A stretch of 64,000 nt of DNA from Streptomyces sp. NBC_00457 (GCF_036014015.1 NZ_CP107905.1:1612001-1676000); one strand, 5' to 3'. Counted from the first letter of the stretch, positions 42,778 through 52,015 are shown. A program made the numbers and translations. The notes: a model not told the origin generated them from the letters alone.

Positions 42778-43554
42778 GTGCGAAAGATTCATGTCATCGG
42801 TATCGGCGCTGGCGACCCCGACCAGCTGACCCTGCAGGCCGTCAAGGCGCTGCGGAGCACGGACGTGTTCTTCGTCCTGGACAAGGGCGAGGTGAAGTCC
42901 GACCTGGTGCAGCTCCGCCGGGACATACTCGACGCACATGTGCCCGAGGGGACGTATCGCGTGGTGGCGGCGCGCGACCCGGAGCGGGATCGGTCCGCGG
43001 GCGGGTCGGCGTACTCCCCCGCCGTCGGTGACTGGCGCAGCGCCCGCGCCGACATCTACGAGCGGATGATCGTCGAGGAGCTGGGCGAGGACGAGAGCGG
43101 CGCGTTCCTGGTGTGGGGCGACCCCGCGCTGTACGACAGCACGCTCGGGATTCTCGAGGAGGTGCTGGCGCGGGGCGCGGTGGCCTTCGAGTACGACGTC
43201 GTGCCGGGCATCAGCAGCGTCTCGGCGCTCGTCGCCCGGCACCGGACGGGGCTGAACCGGGTGGCGCGGCCCGTGCAGATCACCACCGGACGGCGGCTCG
43301 CCGAGGGCTTCCCGGACGGCGTGGACGACGTGGTCGTGATGCTCGACGCCCACCAGGCCTTCCGGCAGTACGCCGACCAGGACATGGACATCTACTGGGG
43401 CGCCTACATAGGCACACCCGACGAGATCCTCGCCTCCGGCCCGATCGCCGAGGCCGCCCCCCGCATCGAGCGGCTGCGTGCCGAGGCCAGGGAGCGCAAG
43501 GGCTGGATCATGGACACGTATCTGCTGCGGCGCCGGGGACCGAAGGAGTCGTAG
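42778..43554 (+). CDS. cobF: Precorrin-6A synthase (deacetylating)
   Basis: 258 residues. SAM-dependent tetrapyrrole methylase of aerobic cobalamin synthesis: it methylates precorrin-5 at C-1 with loss of the acetyl group. Family signals are VIGIGAGDPDQLTLQAVKAL, FLVWGDPALYDSTLGILEEV, YDVVPGISSVSALVARH. GTG 42778 is preceded by a G-rich stretch; the frame extends 14 codons upstream without similarity. The aerobic-pathway cobF agrees with an aerobic actinomycete. cobK lies convergently 147 bases on. Confidence 0.93.
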   Translation: MRKIHVIGIGAGDPDQLTLQAVKALRSTDVFFVLDKGEVKSDLVQLRRDILDAHVPEGTYRVVAARDPERDRSAGGSAYSPAVGDWRSARADIYERMIVEELGEDESGAFLVWGDPALYDSTLGILEEVLARGAVAFEYDVVPGISSVSALVARHRTGLNRVARPVQITTGRRLAEGFPDGVDDVVVMLDAHQAFRQYADQDMDIYWGAYIGTPDEILASGPIAEAAPRIERLRAEARERKGWIMDTYLLRRRGPKES

Positions 43555-43701
43555 GGCGAACCGCAAACGCCGAGCGGGGAACGGACCGGGCGGAACCGGG
43601 CCGGCACCTCCCGTTGCCCCAGCCACACCAACGGCGCGCTGAGAAGACGTGGCCCCACTCCATCAGCCCCCCCACTCCATGAGCCCCACTCCCGACCCCC
43701 G

Positions 43702-44448
43702 TCACACCCCGCCCAGACCCAACCGCTCCAACACCCCCGCCACATCGCCCACCGCATCCACACCCCACGGCAAGGGCGGGCGGCGTACGACCACGACCGG
43801 CAGGGCGAGTTCGCGGGCGGCCGTGAGTTTTGCCGCGGTGGCCTGGCCGCCGCTGTCCTTGGTGACGAGGACGTCGATGCGGTGGGCGTGCAGCAGGGCT
43901 TTCTCGTCGGGGACCGTGAACGGGCCGCGGGACAGCAGGAGTTCGGTGTCCGGGGGCATGGGCGGTTCGGGTGGATCCACCGACCGTACGACGAAGTGCA
44001 GGTCGGTGAGGTGGGCGAAGGCCGCCAGGCCGAGTCGGCCGGTGGTGAGGAAGACGCGATGGCCGAGGCGGGGCAGCAGTTCGGCCGCCGCGTCCAGTGA
44101 GGTGACCTGGTGCCAGCGGTCCTCCGGGCCCTGCTGCCAGCCGGGGCGGCGCAGGACGAGCAGCGGCAGCCCGGTCGCCGTTGCCGCCTCCGCCGCGTTC
44201 GCCGTGATCGACTCGGCGAACGGGTGCGTGGCGTCGACGAGGGCGTCCACGTGGTGGGCGCGCAGCCAGTCGGCCAGGCCGGCCGCACCGCCGAAACCCC
44301 CGATGCGTACGTCCCCTTCGACCGCGCCCGGCTTCGACACGCGCCCCGCGAGCGACGTGGTGACGCGGACGCCGGGCCGTGCCGCCAGGTCGGCGGCCAG
44401 GTGGCGGGCCTCGGTCGTGCCGCCGAGGACGAGGATGTGCGGGGACAT
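43702..44448 (-). CDS. cobK: Precorrin-6A reductase (CobK/CbiJ family)
   Basis: 248 residues. NADPH-dependent reduction of precorrin-6A in the corrin ring pathway. The start HILVLGGTTEARHLAADLAA is the family hallmark; VDALVDATHPFAESITANAA and DVLVTKDSGGQATAAKLTAA are also typical. It directly follows the CobF-type reaction in the pathway, which matches the neighbouring gene even though the two converge. No other cob genes are in the window. Confidence 0.93.
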   Translation of the reverse strand: MSPHILVLGGTTEARHLAADLAARPGVRVTTSLAGRVSKPGAVEGDVRIGGFGGAAGLADWLRAHHVDALVDATHPFAESITANAAEAATATGLPLLVLRRPGWQQGPEDRWHQVTSLDAAAELLPRLGHRVFLTTGRLGLAAFAHLTDLHFVVRSVDPPEPPMPPDTELLLSRGPFTVPDEKALLHAHRIDVLVTKDSGGQATAAKLTAARELALPVVVVRRPPLPWGVDAVGDVAGVLERLGLGGV

Positions 44449-44490
44449 GGGGTGAGCCTACGGTCGAGGACGGTCGAGGCCGCGCCCCCC

Positions 44491-44538
44491 GTAACTCCCG
44501 TCCTGACTCCCCTTGTAACTCCCGTCCTGACTCCCCCT
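44491..44538. repeat. 24-bp tandem repeat, two copies
   Basis: GTAACTCCCGTCCTGACTCC plus CC(T/C)T repeats at 44491-44514 and 44515-44538, in the promoter region between cobK and the secreted hydrolase gene. A shorter CGGTCGAGG(A/C) doublet precedes it at 44461. Confidence 0.8.
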
Positions 44539-44651
44539 CCTGTGCGAACACTATGAACAGAACCGATCGGACCGTTCTCCTGCTCCCCTCGCCTTCCTAG
44601 CATCTCGGCGCACGGCGCGACGATGCGCCGGCTAGGACAAGGAGCCGTGCC

Positions 44652-46094
44652 TTGTACAGGTCGAGAACGTGCAGCCGCTGGTCCTGTGTAGGGGCGGGAC
44701 TCACCGCCTGTCTGGCGCTGGTCGCCGCCGGCACGCTCACCGCGGCCCCGTCCGCACAGGCGGGCCCGCCCCGCCCGGCCGCCGTCGCCTGCCCGGACGA
44801 CCTCGCCGACCGGGCGCGTTGCTACACCGGCCAGGACACCCACGGCGCCCACTACGCCATCGCCGTCCCCGACGACTGGAACGGCTCGCTCGTCGTCCAC
44901 TCCCACGGCGGCCCGGACCTCGGCACCGGCTCCGACCCCGCCCGCAGCCTCGACGACCTGGGTCGCTGGTCGGTGCTGGTCGACGAGGGGTACGCGTGGG
45001 CGGGGTCGTCGTACCGCCGCGGCGGCTACGGCACCCGGATGGCCGCCGCCGACACCGAGAACGTACGGCGGCTGTTCGTCGGGGAGTTCGGCGAGCCGCG
45101 GCGGACGTATGTGCACGGTCAGTCGTGGGGCGGGAACGTCGCCGCCAAGGTGGTGGAGACATACGGCACCCGGCGCGGGCCGTACGACGGTGCGCTGCTC
45201 ACCAACGGCGTCCTCGCGGGCGGCTCCCGCGGCTACGACTACCGCGTCGACCTGCGCGTGGTCTACCAGTACTACTGCCGCAACCATCCGCGCCCGAGCG
45301 AACCCCGGTATCCGCTGTGGCAGGGGCTGCGCGCCGACTCGGCCATGACGGCCGCGGGGCTGCGGGCGCGGTTGCAGGAGTGCACCGGCTACGCCTCCGC
45401 CCCGCCCGACCGGACCCCGGCGCAGCAGCGCAATCTCGACGACATCCTGGGCGTCACGAAGATCCCGGAGCGCGCCCTGGAGTCGCATCTGCGGTTCGCG
45501 ACCTTCACCTTCCGCGACATCGTGCACGACCGTCTCGGCGGCCGGAACCCGTTCGGCAACCAGGGTGTGCGGTACTCCGGTTCGCACGACGACGCTGCGC
45601 TGAACGCCGGAGTCGAGCGGTTCGGCGCCGACCCGTCCGCCGTACGCGATCTGTCGTACGACAGCGACCTCACCGGCAAGGTCACGATCCCTGTGCTGAC
45701 CTTGCACGCGATCGACGACCCGACGGCGTTCGTCGAGCACGAGGCGGCGTACCGGGCGACGCTTCAGGGCGCCGACCGGGACCGCTATCTGGTGCAGACG
45801 TTCACGCGGGAGCAGGAGCACAGCGAGCTGAGTGACGCGGAGTACGCCAACTCCCTTGCCGCGCTGGACACTTGGGTGCGTACGGGGCGGAAGCCGAGCC
45901 CGGGGTCGGTGTCGGCGACGTGCGCCGCGTTCGACCGGACGTATGGCACCGGCTGTTTCTACGATCCGGACTACCGCCCCTCGCCGTACGCCTCACGGGT
46001 CGAACCCCGGCCCGGCGGGCTGCGCTGGCCCGCCATGACGGCCGCGCGGGAGAAGTCCTGGAGCAGGGTCGAGGGTGTCGGGATCGCTCCCTGA
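44652..46094 (+). CDS. Secreted alpha/beta hydrolase
   Basis: 480 residues. A twin-basic start and hydrophobic stretch (VGAGLTACLALVAAGTLTAA) ending APSAQAG form a signal peptide (cleavage near residue 37). The nucleophile elbow GQSWGG (near 156) and the oxyanion-side SHGGPDLG fit an alpha/beta hydrolase; a late Asp (HAIDDPTAF) and His (QEHSEL) complete a plausible triad. Substrate unknown; esterase- or tannase-like. The start is TTG 44652 with AAGGAG 8 bases before; no in-frame ATG or GTG nearby suits better. Confidence 0.82.
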   Translation: MYRSRTCSRWSCVGAGLTACLALVAAGTLTAAPSAQAGPPRPAAVACPDDLADRARCYTGQDTHGAHYAIAVPDDWNGSLVVHSHGGPDLGTGSDPARSLDDLGRWSVLVDEGYAWAGSSYRRGGYGTRMAAADTENVRRLFVGEFGEPRRTYVHGQSWGGNVAAKVVETYGTRRGPYDGALLTNGVLAGGSRGYDYRVDLRVVYQYYCRNHPRPSEPRYPLWQGLRADSAMTAAGLRARLQECTGYASAPPDRTPAQQRNLDDILGVTKIPERALESHLRFATFTFRDIVHDRLGGRNPFGNQGVRYSGSHDDAALNAGVERFGADPSAVRDLSYDSDLTGKVTIPVLTLHAIDDPTAFVEHEAAYRATLQGADRDRYLVQTFTREQEHSELSDAEYANSLAALDTWVRTGRKPSPGSVSATCAAFDRTYGTGCFYDPDYRPSPYASRVEPRPGGLRWPAMTAAREKSWSRVEGVGIAP

Positions 46095-46130
46095 GATGCG
46101 CCGGGCGGCTCGATCGCTATCGTCACGGAC

Positions 46131-46934
46131 ATGGCATCCGTACGCGCCGTGCTCATCGACATCGACGGAGTCCTCACCGTCTCCTGGCAGCCGCTGCCGG
46201 GGACGGTCGAGGCGCTGCGGGAGATCCGCGCGGCGGGTCTGCCGGTCGCGCTGGTCACCAATACGACGTCCAGGACCCGGGCGTCGATCGCGGGGACACT
46301 GGTGGAGGCCGGGTTCCCGGTGTCCGCCGACGACATCCTGACCGCGCCCGCGGTCACCGCCGCGTATCTCGCCGAGCACTGTCCGGGGGCACGGTGCGCG
46401 CTGCTGAACAGCGGGGACATCCGGGAGGACCTCCGCGGTGTGGAGGTGCTGGACGAGGCGGACACGGACACCGTCCCGGATGTCGTCATCGTCGGCGGCG
46501 CCGGTCCCGAGTTCGGCTATGCGGCGCTGAACCGGGCCTTCGGGTACGTCCAGCGCGGGGCGCGGCTGGTCGCCATGCACCGCAATCTGTACTGGCGCAC
46601 CGAGGGCGGGCTGCAGTTGGACGCCGGGGCCTTCCTGGTCGGCCTGGAGAAGGCCGCCCGGGTCGAGGCCGAGGTCACCGGGAAGCCGTCGGCCGCGTTC
46701 TTCACGTCGGCGCTGGCAGGGCTGGGGGCGGGTGCGGACGAGGCGCTGATGATCGGCGACGACATCGAGTCCGACGTACTGGCTGCGCAGCGGGCCGGGC
46801 TCACGGGGGTGCTGGTGAGGACCGGCAAGTATCTGCCTCAGACCCACCGGGCGGCGAGTGGCGAGCCGGACCATGTGATCGACTCGTTCGCGGACCTTCC
46901 GGCGCTGCTGGGCGCTCCGCTGGAAGAACGGTGA
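46131..46934 (+). CDS. HAD-superfamily IIA hydrolase (HDHD2/NagD-like phosphatase)
   Basis: 267 residues. HAD motif I is LIDIDGVLTVSW (Asp nucleophile and general acid), motif II VTNTTSRTR, motif III Lys near GKPSAAFF, motif IV MIGDDIESDVLAAQRAG. The C2a cap type fits the NagD/HDHD2 group, phosphatases on nucleotides or sugar phosphates. No operon partner. A dispersed repeat starts 26 bases after the stop. Confidence 0.9.
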   Translation: MASVRAVLIDIDGVLTVSWQPLPGTVEALREIRAAGLPVALVTNTTSRTRASIAGTLVEAGFPVSADDILTAPAVTAAYLAEHCPGARCALLNSGDIREDLRGVEVLDEADTDTVPDVVIVGGAGPEFGYAALNRAFGYVQRGARLVAMHRNLYWRTEGGLQLDAGAFLVGLEKAARVEAEVTGKPSAAFFTSALAGLGAGADEALMIGDDIESDVLAAQRAGLTGVLVRTGKYLPQTHRAASGEPDHVIDSFADLPALLGAPLEER

Positions 46935-46959
46935 CAAATCCGCGGGCCGGTGGGGGCCG

Positions 46960-47015
46960 GTCGCGCCCACGCGGCGGAGCCGCATATCGATACAGCCCCG
47001 CGCCCCTTACGGGGC
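46960..47015. repeat. Dispersed extragenic repeat, copy 1
   Basis: 56 bases identical to 56678-56733, starting GTCGCGCCCACGCGGCGGAG and ending CCCCTTACGGGGC. It holds two internal hairpins (GCGGCGGAGCCGC; GCCCCGCGCCCCTTACGGGGC region). It lies between convergent stops at 46934 and 47056. Confidence 0.9.
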
Positions 47016-47055
47016 TGCGGTACTGCACCGACCTTCACCAAGACCGCTCAGAAGC

Positions 47056-47832
47056 TCAGCGCAGCAGCAATTGCAGGCCGCCCAGCACTGTCGCCGCGAT
47101 CACCAACTGCTCGAAGAGACGTTGGTTGATGCGGTCCACCGCCCATTTGCCGATGAACGCCCCGGGCACGACGAACGCGACGAGTGCGGCGTCGAGGAGG
47201 AGTGAGTGGCCGTCGATCAGGCCGAGGCCGACGCTGAAGGGGACCTTGGACACGTTGACGATCAGGAAGAAGAAGGCGGAGGTGCCCAGGAAGCCGAGTT
47301 TGCGGAAGCCTGCGGAGAGGAGATACATCGACATCACCGGGCCGCCCGCGTTGGCGACCATGGTGGTGAAGCCGCCGAGGACGCCGTACGAGCGGGCCTT
47401 GATCCGGCCGGAGCGGGTGCCGACCGAGTCCGGCTGTTCCGCCTCCGCGTCGGCCTTGCGCCGCCGCCACACCGTCACCGCGGCCATCATCAGCAGGATC
47501 GCCCCGATCGACGTCCGGACGATCCCGTCGTCCGCCCACATCAGGAACAGCGTGCCGCCGACGACGCCGGCGGCGACCGCGGGGAACAGCCGCCACAGCG
47601 TGGGCCAGTGGGCGTGCCTCCGGTAGGTGAGGACGGCGAGCACATCGCCGGCGATCAGGACCGGCAGCAGTACGCCGGTGGAGGCGCGGGCCGGCAGCAC
47701 CGCCGCGAAGATCGCGAGGCTGACCGTGTTGGCGCCGCTCACCGCGGTCTTCGAGAAGCCGACGAGGAGGGCCGCGGCGGCGAGGGCGGCGAACTCCCAG
47801 CCGGTTATGTGCCAGAGCGTCATCGTGTCCAT
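47056..47832 (-). CDS. TauE/SafE (TSUP) family membrane permease
   Basis: 258 residues, about eight hydrophobic segments. The duplicated TSUP signature is visible: AALLVGFSKTAVSGANTVSL and GFTTMVANAGGPVMSMYLLS. Members move sulfite, sulfoacetate or other small organosulfur anions. No metabolic partner gene is adjacent. It may start at 47832 or at the ATG 9 bases later; neither has a clear ribosome site. Confidence 0.88.
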   Translation of the reverse strand: MDTMTLWHITGWEFAALAAAALLVGFSKTAVSGANTVSLAIFAAVLPARASTGVLLPVLIAGDVLAVLTYRRHAHWPTLWRLFPAVAAGVVGGTLFLMWADDGIVRTSIGAILLMMAAVTVWRRRKADAEAEQPDSVGTRSGRIKARSYGVLGGFTTMVANAGGPVMSMYLLSAGFRKLGFLGTSAFFFLIVNVSKVPFSVGLGLIDGHSLLLDAALVAFVVPGAFIGKWAVDRINQRLFEQLVIAATVLGGLQLLLR

Positions 47833-47886
47833 GCGGAGACCGATGCTAGTTGCAGCTAACCGGTGCCGTAAGGACCGTCTCGCCTT

Positions 47887-48222
47887 ATGGTCCCGGCGAG
47901 CACGAACTCACAGGAGACCGGGCCTTGTGTTTTGCACCAGTTCGCCCTGGGCACCCGCGCCCGCATGGAGTGGTTGGGCAATGCAGCCTGTGCGGGAGAG
48001 GACCCTGAGCTGTTCTTCCCGGTGGGCACGTCCGGACCGGCGCTGCGGGACGTCGCGGAGGCCAAACGCGTCTGTGCCCGCTGTCCGGTGTCCGAGGAGT
48101 GCCTGACGTGGGCGCTGGACAACGGCCAGACCTCGGGCGTCTGGGGCGGCACCGGTGAGGACGAACGCCGCCGACTGCTCCGTAGAAGCAGACGCCAAGC
48201 CGCAAGGAGGAGCACGTCATGA
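47887..48222 (+). CDS. WhiB-like (Wbl) iron-sulfur transcription regulator
   Basis: 111 residues with the four Wbl cysteines: NAACAGEDP, KRVCARCPV and EECLTW, and the turn SGVWGGTGEDERRR with a basic tail. The cluster senses O2 or NO and Wbl proteins act with the main sigma factor. The first 26 residues before MEWLGNAAC are not family-like, and ATG 47965 is an alternative start without a good ribosome site. The stop overlaps the dps ATG (ATGA), so regulator and ferritin-like protein are translationally coupled. Confidence 0.9.
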   Translation: MVPASTNSQETGPCVLHQFALGTRARMEWLGNAACAGEDPELFFPVGTSGPALRDVAEAKRVCARCPVSEECLTWALDNGQTSGVWGGTGEDERRRLLRRSRRQAARRSTS

Positions 48223-48698
48223 CCGTCGTGAAGAGCACGCTGCCCGAACCGGCCCGCGGGATCGCCGGGGAGGCGCTGCAGGGCACGCTCGTGGATCTGC
48301 TCGGGCTCTCACTGATCGGGAAGCAGGCGCACTGGAACGTCGTCGGCCCGCGGTTCCGTTCGATCCATCTTCAGCTCGACGAGGTGGTGACGGCGGCCCG
48401 CGGCTACGCCGACACGGTCGCCGAGCGGGCCGCGGCGCTCGGTCTGCCGCCGGACGGCCGGCCCGAGACGATCGCCTCGGCGTTCACGCTGCCCGGCCCG
48501 AAGGACGGCTGGCTGCGGGACACGGACGTCGTCCAACTGCTCGTCGACGCGCTGGAGGCGGCCATCGGACGGCTGCGCGAGCGGATCGACGCCACCGAGA
48601 AGCCGGATCCGGTCACCCAGGATCTGCTGATCGGCATCACGCGCGAGCTGGAGAAGCAGCGGTGGATGTTCGACGCCGAGAACTGGCCGCGCGACTGA
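48219..48698 (+). CDS. dps: Dps-family DNA-binding ferritin-like protein
   Basis: 159 residues. The ferroxidase signature is LSLIGKQAHWNVVGPRFRSI with IHLQLDEVV following. Dps dodecamers oxidise and store iron and protect DNA. The N-terminal tail is short and weakly basic. Coupling to a WhiB-like gene by ATGA overlap and closeness of the DUF3140 gene (30 bases) suggest a three-gene iron/oxidative-stress operon. Confidence 0.93.
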   Translation: MTVVKSTLPEPARGIAGEALQGTLVDLLGLSLIGKQAHWNVVGPRFRSIHLQLDEVVTAARGYADTVAERAAALGLPPDGRPETIASAFTLPGPKDGWLRDTDVVQLLVDALEAAIGRLRERIDATEKPDPVTQDLLIGITRELEKQRWMFDAENWPRD

Positions 48699-48728
48699 CG
48701 GGCGAGAGAGCACGCAAGGAAGAGGCGC

Positions 48729-49064
48729 ATGATGACCGACGCCCTTGAACTCGACACGCTGTGGGACGAGTTCCACCGCGTGGTGAACATGACCTCGCAG
48801 GAACTGGCTGCCTGGCTCCGGGTCAGTGACGCCGCCGAGGAGACCGAACCGCTTCCCGAACACGCCGGTTCACCGACCGGGCAGCATGTGCTGGCGATCC
48901 TGCAGAAGCGCCGCACCGACCTCACCGACGACGACATCCAGGTGATGTACGAGGTGGTGGACACGGTGAACAAGCAGGCGGATCTCGAGAACGAGCCGGA
49001 GCCGGAGGAGACCCGCCGTCGGCATCGGCTGATGTCCGTCGGCCACGACCCGCTGAAGGCATGA
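48729..49064 (+). CDS. DUF3140 protein
   Basis: 111 residues beginning LDTLWDEFHRVVNMTSQELA, the DUF3140 signature, followed by a helical region with LAILQKRRTDLTDDDIQVMY and a charged tail. Function is unknown; the family is small and actinobacterial/proteobacterial. AAGGAAGAG precedes ATG 48729. It follows dps by 30 bases in the same direction. Confidence 0.8.
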   Translation: MMTDALELDTLWDEFHRVVNMTSQELAAWLRVSDAAEETEPLPEHAGSPTGQHVLAILQKRRTDLTDDDIQVMYEVVDTVNKQADLENEPEPEETRRRHRLMSVGHDPLKA

Positions 49065-49079
49065 GCAGGGCAGTCACCC

Positions 49080-49772
49080 TCAGCCCAGCAGCCAGCCCCC
49101 GTCCACGCTCAACTCCGCCGCGTTGACGGACCGGTTGCGCAGCAGGAGGTCCACGGCGTCCGCCACGTCCGCCATCGTGGCGAGCCGTCCGGTGGGTGTC
49201 TCGGTGCGCAGGGCGGCCAGCACCTTCTCCGGCTTGGCCAGCCAGTACGGGCTGTCGCCCACTACGCCGGGATGGACGGCGTTGACGCGGACGGGGGCGA
49301 GCTGGACCGCGAGGGCGTGCATCAGGCCGGTCATCCCGGCGTTGACGGCCGCCACCGTCGTGGCCCCCGGGTAGGGGCGTTCCTTGGCCTGTCCGCCGAA
49401 CAGCACGATGGCGCTGTCGTCGTGCAGCCGGGCCCGCAGGACGTGCACGACCTCCGTGTAGCCGACCAGCTTCAGCGTGACCAGGTTCAGTGCGGCATCG
49501 ATGTCGTACTCGTCCACCAGGTCGTCGTCGCGGGTGACCCCGGCGAGCACCAGATGGTCGACGCGGCCGACGTCGGCCAGCGCCGCGGCGATCTCGCCCG
49601 GCCGCGACAGGTCCAGGGCGAGGCCGCGGGCCGCGCCGATCTCCTTGGCCAGCGTGTCGGAACGGTGGGCGTCACGGCCGGTGATCACGACCTCGTCCCC
49701 GCGTTCCGCGCGCATCCGCGCGAACTCGCGGCCGATGCCTGACGTACCGCCGACGACGAGGACGCTGTTCAT
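49080..49772 (-). CDS. SDR-family oxidoreductase (last gene of seven-gene operon)
   Basis: 230 residues: VLVVGGTSGIGREFARMRAE (NAD(P)-binding), VITGRDAH (NADP preference), DHLVLAGVTRDDD instead of NNAG, and C-terminal AAELSVDGGWLLG. The usual YxxxK is replaced around ATTVAAVNAGMTGLMHALAV, so catalysis may be atypical. ATG overlaps the bicupin stop (ATGA). Seventh gene of the operon that starts with the XRE-cupin regulator at 55999. Confidence 0.82.
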   Translation of the reverse strand: MNSVLVVGGTSGIGREFARMRAERGDEVVITGRDAHRSDTLAKEIGAARGLALDLSRPGEIAAALADVGRVDHLVLAGVTRDDDLVDEYDIDAALNLVTLKLVGYTEVVHVLRARLHDDSAIVLFGGQAKERPYPGATTVAAVNAGMTGLMHALAVQLAPVRVNAVHPGVVGDSPYWLAKPEKVLAALRTETPTGRLATMADVADAVDLLLRNRSVNAAELSVDGGWLLG

Positions 49773-50644
49773 GACCCCAGTACCTCCCTCAGATAGTCCC
49801 AGTCCCGCGTGAACCGGTAGGAGTGGCGCACCGGCGGCTGCGGTGCCTGCGTCTCCAGCCAACGCACGGGTCCCGTACCGGCGTTGGAGAATCCATGCAC
49901 ACATCCGGCGCCTGCCCAGGCGCAGTCGCCTGGAACCAGCCGGTACCTCAGCCCGTCGAACGTCGCGTCCACGACGCCTTCGAGGATCAGATACGTCTCC
50001 TCGAAGGGGTGGTCGTGGCTGCCCGCGACGCCGTCGGGCGCGTACCGCACCATGAACATCGTCGAGGTGACCGCGCCCAGGTCGCTGTCGACCATCATCT
50101 TCACGGTGATGCCGCTGTAGACGAGCAGCGCGGTGCGCATGCTCGCCGAGACCGCCAGCAGATCCTGGGACTGCTTACCCGGGTCCATCTGCCCGGGCTC
50201 GAAGTGTCCGAGCGACCGCGTGCGCGGGTCACGGACGTCGACACGGACGGGGTCGCGCGCGGGCAGCGCGGGCACCGCCTGGGTGTCGTACCCGTAGCGG
50301 GCCCGCGGCACCGGGGCGAGCATGTCGGCCCAGCGTCCGCCCATGTCCCCGGCGCCGCGCCAGGCGTGCGGGACACCGGCCGGGAGGAGGCCGTAGTCGC
50401 CCTCTTCGAGGAGGCAGGACCCCTCGGGCACATCGAGGATGACGGTCCCGTCGAGCACGTGGAAGCTCTCCTCGTACGAGTGCACATGGGCGGCGACCCG
50501 GCCGTCCGGCCGTAGCTCGCAGAGGCCGAAGCCGGTGTGCACGCTGCCGTCGTCCTCACCGACCAACTCCCGCCGCCGATAGCCGAGTTCGTCGTACGGC
50601 GGCTCGGGGACGTCGGCGGCCCGGCGCACCAGGTGCATGGTCAT
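49769..50644 (-). CDS. Two-cupin protein, (S)-ureidoglycine aminohydrolase-like fold
   Basis: 291 residues with two cupin barrels, each with metal ligands: VAAHVHSYEESFHVLDGTVI (about 51-70) and AGSHDHPFEETYLILEGVVD (about 208-227), with a later His in GVPHAW and GCVHGF. The bicupin layout with these motifs resembles UGHY/AllE, but pathway partners for allantoin are absent, so the reaction is open. The ATG overlaps the amidohydrolase stop, and its stop overlaps the SDR start (both ATGA). Confidence 0.8.
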   Translation of the reverse strand: MTMHLVRRAADVPEPPYDELGYRRRELVGEDDGSVHTGFGLCELRPDGRVAAHVHSYEESFHVLDGTVILDVPEGSCLLEEGDYGLLPAGVPHAWRGAGDMGGRWADMLAPVPRARYGYDTQAVPALPARDPVRVDVRDPRTRSLGHFEPGQMDPGKQSQDLLAVSASMRTALLVYSGITVKMMVDSDLGAVTSTMFMVRYAPDGVAGSHDHPFEETYLILEGVVDATFDGLRYRLVPGDCAWAGAGCVHGFSNAGTGPVRWLETQAPQPPVRHSYRFTRDWDYLREVLGS

Positions 50645-51993
50645 GCCGCGCTCTTCGCCTCCTTGGCGGCCAGGAGCCGGTCGCGGGACTCCTGGACCAG
50701 TCGCCGGGCCCGGTCGACGTCGGCCAGGAGCCGGCCGTCGCGCTTGCGGACCACGCCGTCGACGAGGACCGTGTCGACGTTGGAGACGTCCGCCGACAGC
50801 GTCACCGCGGCCGCCGCGTCGTGCACCGGGGCGACGTTCAGCGCGGTGGCGTCGATCGCGACGATGTCGGCGCGCTTGCCGGGGGTCAGGGAGCCGGTGC
50901 GGTCCTCGACGCCCGCGACGTGGGCGCCGTTGCGGGTCGCGATCTCCAGCATCTGACGTGCCGTCAACATGGTGTCGGGGACGGGGAGGTTGGCCTTCCA
51001 GCAGTCGGCGTTGACGCGGGCGCGCTCGGCGCCGAAGGCGGCACGGATCTGGGTGAACATGTCGCCGGGCACGGTGGTGACGACGTCGATGCTCAGGGAC
51101 GGCCGCAGCCCGAATTCGATGGCCTTCATCACGGGCGGCCACCCGTGTCCCATCTGCACCTCGACCTGCGGCGCGATCGAGACCGTACCGCCGCTGTCGG
51201 CGACCATCTGCCACTCCTCCTCGCTGAAGTAGCAGCAGTGGACGTAGGTGGTGTCGGCGCCGAGGAGCCCCAGGTCGTGCAGTTGCTTGACCATGCCGAA
51301 GCGGCCCGCCAGGCGGCCCATCGCCACATGGACGGTGATCGGGATGCCGAGGTCGCGGGCGAGGGCCCACTCGGCGGTGACGACGTCGTTGGTGCAGAAG
51401 CCGGGGCCGCGTGTGGCCAGGGCCATCGTCAACAGGCTGTCGTCGGAGGCGAAGTAGGTGCTGCGGATCCGCCGTACGTCGTCGCCCGGCACCGCGATCT
51501 TGCTGTCGAACCAGTAGTCGGCGAGCGAGGTGTTGGCGCTGCCGTACGCGTACTGGGCGCGGATGCCGGTCTCCGTGAGCGCCTGGATCGCGGCGTCCGG
51601 GTGGGCGGGCGTGTTGTTGATGTGCGACCAGTCGACGAGGGTGGTGATGCCGGCGTTCAGGCACTCCAGCGATCCCGCGAGGTTGGCGGCGTACACGTCC
51701 TCGGGGGTGTAGAGGGGTGCGAAGGTGTCGAGGATGTCGACGAAGTAGTCGTCCAGGGTGGCGTCGGGGGCGACGTTGCGGATCGACGCCTCCCAGGTGT
51801 GGCGGTGGGTGTCCACGAATCCGGGGATCACGATGCGGCCGGTCATGTCGAGGATCTCGGCGTCCGCGTCTATCTCCGGCCGCACCGCCGCGATCCGGCC
51901 GTCCTCGATGAGGATGTCCCCCTTGGGCAGGTCTCCGATGCCGGGGTCCATCGAGATGATGTGCCCGGCGCGCAGGAGTGTCCGATCGGTCAT
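50641..51993 (-). CDS. Amidohydrolase, ATZ/TRZ/cytosine-deaminase type (COG0402)
   Basis: 450 residues. Metal-dependent hydrolase/deaminase fold: N-terminal barrel strand VIPGFVDTHRHTWEAS (HxH ligands), HVAMGRLAG and YVHCCYFSEEEW (later His ligands), SLSIDVVTTVPGD (Asp), TGSLTPGKRADIVAID at the end. Family members remove amino or amide groups from purines, pyrimidines or triazines. GGGAGGA precedes ATG 51993. The stop overlaps the bicupin start. Confidence 0.88.
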   Translation of the reverse strand: MTDRTLLRAGHIISMDPGIGDLPKGDILIEDGRIAAVRPEIDADAEILDMTGRIVIPGFVDTHRHTWEASIRNVAPDATLDDYFVDILDTFAPLYTPEDVYAANLAGSLECLNAGITTLVDWSHINNTPAHPDAAIQALTETGIRAQYAYGSANTSLADYWFDSKIAVPGDDVRRIRSTYFASDDSLLTMALATRGPGFCTNDVVTAEWALARDLGIPITVHVAMGRLAGRFGMVKQLHDLGLLGADTTYVHCCYFSEEEWQMVADSGGTVSIAPQVEVQMGHGWPPVMKAIEFGLRPSLSIDVVTTVPGDMFTQIRAAFGAERARVNADCWKANLPVPDTMLTARQMLEIATRNGAHVAGVEDRTGSLTPGKRADIVAIDATALNVAPVHDAAAAVTLSADVSNVDTVLVDGVVRKRDGRLLADVDRARRLVQESRDRLLAAKEAKSAA

Positions 51994-52015
51994 CGTGCTT
52001 CCTCCCATGGGGTGT

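Noticed and set aside
43404..45821. Open frame of 805 codons on the minus strand across cobF, cobK and the hydrolase.
   Set aside because: It crosses three well-supported genes and both strands' stops; composition is a GC-frame artefact.
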